NCBI GenBank assembly: GCA_030605245.1
Contig: JAUWIS010000030.1
Span: 1 to 8,125 of the forward strand
DNA from: Methanobacteriota archaeon
GTDB lineage: Archaea > Thermoplasmatota > JASEFT01 > JAUWIS01
DNA: 8,125 bases
Direction: 5' to 3'
The notes under the pieces were generated by a model that was not told the DNA's origin, ran no database searches, and saw only the letters and a program-made list of their open reading frames with translations. The position numbers were made by a program, and so were the translations under genes. Of this stretch, positions 6,441 to 8,125 are shown piece after piece. Each line of letters opens with the position of its first letter. The stretch's first letter is position 1.

Positions 6441-6452
6441 AAAAATATTTAA
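6441..6452 (+). promoter_or_regulatory. TATA box for the artA-asd-pssA operon
   Basis: AAAAATATTTAA is centred about 28-29 bases before the ATG at 6476, with no Shine-Dalgarno in front of that ATG. It supports a leaderless artA transcript. It is about 30 bases from the divergent TATA box of the peptidase operon, so the two initiation complexes would sit side by side. Confidence 0.5.
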
Positions 6453-6475
6453 CCTTTGCAGTCATTTCACCTGTA

Positions 6476-7279
6476 ATGGTACAACTCTTAAACATAATGT
6501 TGTTTACAGGACTTATTCTCCTTGGTGTAGGATACTTTGTTAAAAGAAAAGAAGGAAAAATCTTTAACATAACAGGATATGTCCTCTTTGGAATTTACTG
6601 GATTTTTCAGGCACCGTATTTTCTCAAAATAGCAGACACAATTAATGCGGTTTTCTGTATGCTTGCCCTGCCTTTCTTTCTTTACATGGCATATCATGAT
6701 TTTGTTTCATTCAAAAAAAATGAGGACCCGAGATGCCTGCGCTTCCTGGCAGGATGGGTTTTTTTCGCAGGGTTTGTTTACTTTCTGGTTGAGAAGATAC
6801 CTTTCCTCACAGTTTCCATGATAAAAATATGCTCCCAGCAAACAGTATGGCTTCTCAACCTTTTTGGACACAACTACAGCTTAGGAGATGTGGCTTATTA
6901 CCCCGAGATCTGTATACCGATAGTGCCTACAAACGAGGGTATTTCAATAATTCTTGCATGTACAGGGATACAGAGTATAATGATATTTCTCGGCGCGTTC
7001 ATTGCAGTGAAAGCAAACTTAAAAAGAAAAATTTATGCTTTTCTTGCAACAGTACCTGTTATCTGGGTATTAAACATAATAAGAAATGCAGGAATAATAT
7101 ATGGTGACAGCATCGGTTTTGATGTCCATATTACACACAACTATATTGGAAAAGCAGGCTCCCTGATTGCATTGATTGTTCTTGCATGGGTTGTTTTCAG
7201 AATACTTCCTGAGCTTTATGATAACATTATTGGGTTGATGGACTTATATAAAAGGAAAGCTCTTAATCCTGAAAGGTGA
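6476..7279 (+). CDS. artA: Archaeosortase (ArtA type, exosortase/archaeosortase superfamily)
   Basis: This polytopic membrane transpeptidase recognises the C-terminal sorting signal of secreted surface proteins (PGF-CTERM in ArtA systems), cuts it and passes the protein to a lipid. From the ATG at 6476 it has 267 residues with about seven or eight hydrophobic segments. The catalytic set is present: Cys162 in LACTGIQS, Arg203 in NIIRNAG, and His221 in THNYIGKAGSLIAL, with the family spacing. The frame is open 36 codons further upstream, but that extension overlaps the divergent gene and promoter and has no family sequence. The TATA box at 6441-6452 also favours 6476. It heads an operon with asd and pssA; in haloarchaea the lipid enzymes PssA and PssD are needed for ArtA substrates to be processed. 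The family call is strong; the exact sorting-signal type is not visible here. Confidence 0.92.
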   Translation: MVQLLNIMLFTGLILLGVGYFVKRKEGKIFNITGYVLFGIYWIFQAPYFLKIADTINAVFCMLALPFFLYMAYHDFVSFKKNEDPRCLRFLAGWVFFAGFVYFLVEKIPFLTVSMIKICSQQTVWLLNLFGHNYSLGDVAYYPEICIPIVPTNEGISIILACTGIQSIMIFLGAFIAVKANLKRKIYAFLATVPVIWVLNIIRNAGIIYGDSIGFDVHITHNYIGKAGSLIALIVLAWVVFRILPELYDNIIGLMDLYKRKALNPER

Positions 7280-7280
7280 T
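7275..7280 (+). promoter_or_regulatory. Shine-Dalgarno of asd, overlapping the artA stop
   Basis: GGTGAT contains the artA TGA stop (7277-7279). It is 2 bases from the ATG at 7283 and 8 bases from the ATG at 7289. The second spacing is normal, so it points to 7289 as the start of asd and to translational coupling with artA. Confidence 0.6.
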
Positions 7281-7288
7281 GTATGAAT

Positions 7289-7888
7289 ATGATTGCAAAA
7301 GGAACAATACATTTGATATTAATGCCATTCATATTAGGGGTAATTTTTATGCTATCATTTTTTTATCTAAGAGTCATGATTTTTCCTGCGATTATCTTTT
7401 TCATCATCACAGTTTTTTTCCTTTTTTTCTTCAGAGACCCTGAAAGAAAAACAGGGAAAGGGGTGGTTGCACCAGCGGACGGAAAAATCATGAGGATAGA
7501 AGAAAATGATTCCATCAAAGTTTCAACATTCATGAATCTTCATAACGTGCATGTAAACAGGGCGCCATTTGACGGAAAAATAACAAGTATTAAGCATATT
7601 TTTGGCAGGCATGTACCTGCATACAAAAAAGAATCAGACTCAAATGAAAAGGTTGTTATACTCATGGATACAGAAATAGGGAGGATAAAAATTGTTCAAA
7701 TCGCAGGGATTTTCGCGCGTAGAATTGTTCCATACATCAAAAAAGATGAGGTTGTAAAGAAGGGGCAGAGAGTCGGTATAATAAGGTTTGGTTCAAGGGT
7801 TGACCTTTACCTGCCGAAAAACATTGAAATAACTGTTAAGAAAGGGGAAAATGTGCTGGCAGGTAAAACAATTGGAATGATAAAATGA
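7289..7888 (+). CDS. asd: Archaetidylserine decarboxylase (phosphatidylserine decarboxylase type)
   Basis: This enzyme converts archaetidylserine to archaetidylethanolamine in the membrane using a pyruvoyl group made by self-cleavage. It has 199 residues from the ATG at 7289, or 201 from the ATG at 7283; the Shine-Dalgarno favours 7289. Two hydrophobic segments (about residues 5-25 and 29-48) precede FRDPER and the catalytic domain, which shows VAPADGKI, the family strand TFMNLHNVHVNRAP and the cleavage site RFGSRVDLYLP. Gly (7790-7792) and Ser (7793-7795) are the residues between which the chain is cut to form the beta and alpha subunits. The compact length and a G-S in place of LGST fit the short type common in archaea. 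The stop overlaps the next start (ATGA), so it is coupled to pssA. This family is often annotated psd; I use asd because archaeal lipids are the expected substrate. Confidence 0.93.
   Translation: MIAKGTIHLILMPFILGVIFMLSFFYLRVMIFPAIIFFIITVFFLFFFRDPERKTGKGVVAPADGKIMRIEENDSIKVSTFMNLHNVHVNRAPFDGKITSIKHIFGRHVPAYKKESDSNEKVVILMDTEIGRIKIVQIAGIFARRIVPYIKKDEVVKKGQRVGIIRFGSRVDLYLPKNIEITVKKGENVLAGKTIGMIK
7874..7881 (+). promoter_or_regulatory. Shine-Dalgarno-like site for pssA
   Basis: GGAATGAT lies at the end of asd, 3 bases before the ATG at 7885 (9 from its GG). It is an imperfect match to the archaeal GGAGGTGAT. Together with the ATGA stop/start overlap it supports coupled translation. Confidence 0.4.
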
Positions 7889-8125
7889 AAATAGTTAAAC
7901 TGATTTCAGTTGCGGATTTGTTTACAATAATAAACGCATTACTCGGCTTTACCGGGATAATATGTCTGCTAAAGGATAAAATAGACTTTGCCATAATGTT
8001 CATTCTGTTTGCTATACTTGCAGATGGAGCAGATGGTTTTGTTGCCAGAAGATTCAGTAAAAAATGGTGCCTTGGAGACTATCTGGATATAATGGCTGAT
8101 ACCATATCCTTTTGCGTCGCCCCTG
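7885..8125 (+). CDS. pssA: CDP-alcohol phosphatidyltransferase, probable archaetidylserine synthase (partial, 3' end outside window)
   Basis: Eighty codons are visible before the window ends. The enzyme class joins a CDP-activated lipid to an alcohol; here the likely reaction is CDP-archaeol plus L-serine to archaetidylserine, the substrate of the decarboxylase encoded just upstream. The full signature DGx2ARx8Gx3Dx3D is present: D50, G51, A54, R55, G64, D68 and D72, with an extra D47 just before. Hydrophobic segments at about residues 11-30 and 36-47 flank the start of the active site. The start is the ATG that overlaps the asd stop. The serine specificity is inferred from the neighbouring decarboxylase; an inositol or glycerol transferase would share the motif. 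Confidence 0.9.
   Translation, partial: MKIVKLISVADLFTIINALLGFTGIICLLKDKIDFAIMFILFAILADGADGFVARRFSKKWCLGDYLDIMADTISFCVAP

Noticed and set aside
6368..6475. Start of artA at the ATG at 6368
   Set aside because: The extra 36 residues overlap the divergent gene and both TATA boxes and carry no family sequence. The ATG at 6476 has a well-placed TATA box.
6829..7107. 92-codon plus-strand frame in another phase
   Set aside because: It overlaps the catalytic core of the archaeosortase, which has its Cys, Arg and His in the other frame.

Overview
The window looks archaeal, most likely from a euryarchaeal-type lineage that I cannot place more precisely. The evidence is a class I lysyl-tRNA synthetase, an archaeosortase of the ArtA type, archaetidylserine-pathway lipid enzymes, TATA boxes centred about 26-28 bases upstream of several start codons (the leaderless-mRNA pattern), and tRNA genes that do not encode CCA. 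The DNA is AT-rich by eye and fairly even in base composition.

Left part (1-2210, mostly + strand). The first 141 bases hold five consecutive, mutually different, perfect short inverted repeats. They run up to the 3' half of a tRNA gene (about 155-190) whose 5' half is not in view. Next come an unrecognised 80-residue protein gene (204-446), the class I lysyl-tRNA synthetase gene lysS (471-2006) and a tRNA-Gln(TTG) gene (1997-2069) that overlaps the end of lysS by 10 bases. This is a translation-related block. It ends in a repeat-rich intergenic stretch (2070-2210) between converging genes.

Middle part (2211-6383, - strand). Two large membrane-anchored extracellular peptidase genes form an apparent operon. 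The first is a C25 (gingipain-like, caspase-fold) cysteine peptidase gene with cell-wall-binding-repeat-2-like N-terminal sequence. One in-frame TAA at 5409-5411 splits it into a 324-codon N-terminal part and a C-terminal part that holds the catalytic His and Cys. Reading straight through the TAA gives a continuous protein of about 660 residues. The second is a 726-residue metzincin-type zinc metallopeptidase of no family I recognise (HExxHxxGxxH plus a Met-turn).

Right part (6476-8125, + strand). A divergent promoter region with two TATA boxes about 30 bases apart separates the peptidases from a tight operon: archaeosortase artA, archaetidylserine decarboxylase asd (phosphatidylserine-decarboxylase type), and the start of a CDP-alcohol phosphatidyltransferase (archaetidylserine synthase, pssA-like) cut by the window edge. 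In haloarchaea the ArtA-dependent C-terminal lipid anchoring of surface proteins needs the PssA and PssD lipid enzymes, so this arrangement fits a single module for surface-protein processing and lipid anchoring. The divergent peptidases may act in the same cell-surface compartment, but neither has a visible C-terminal sorting signal.
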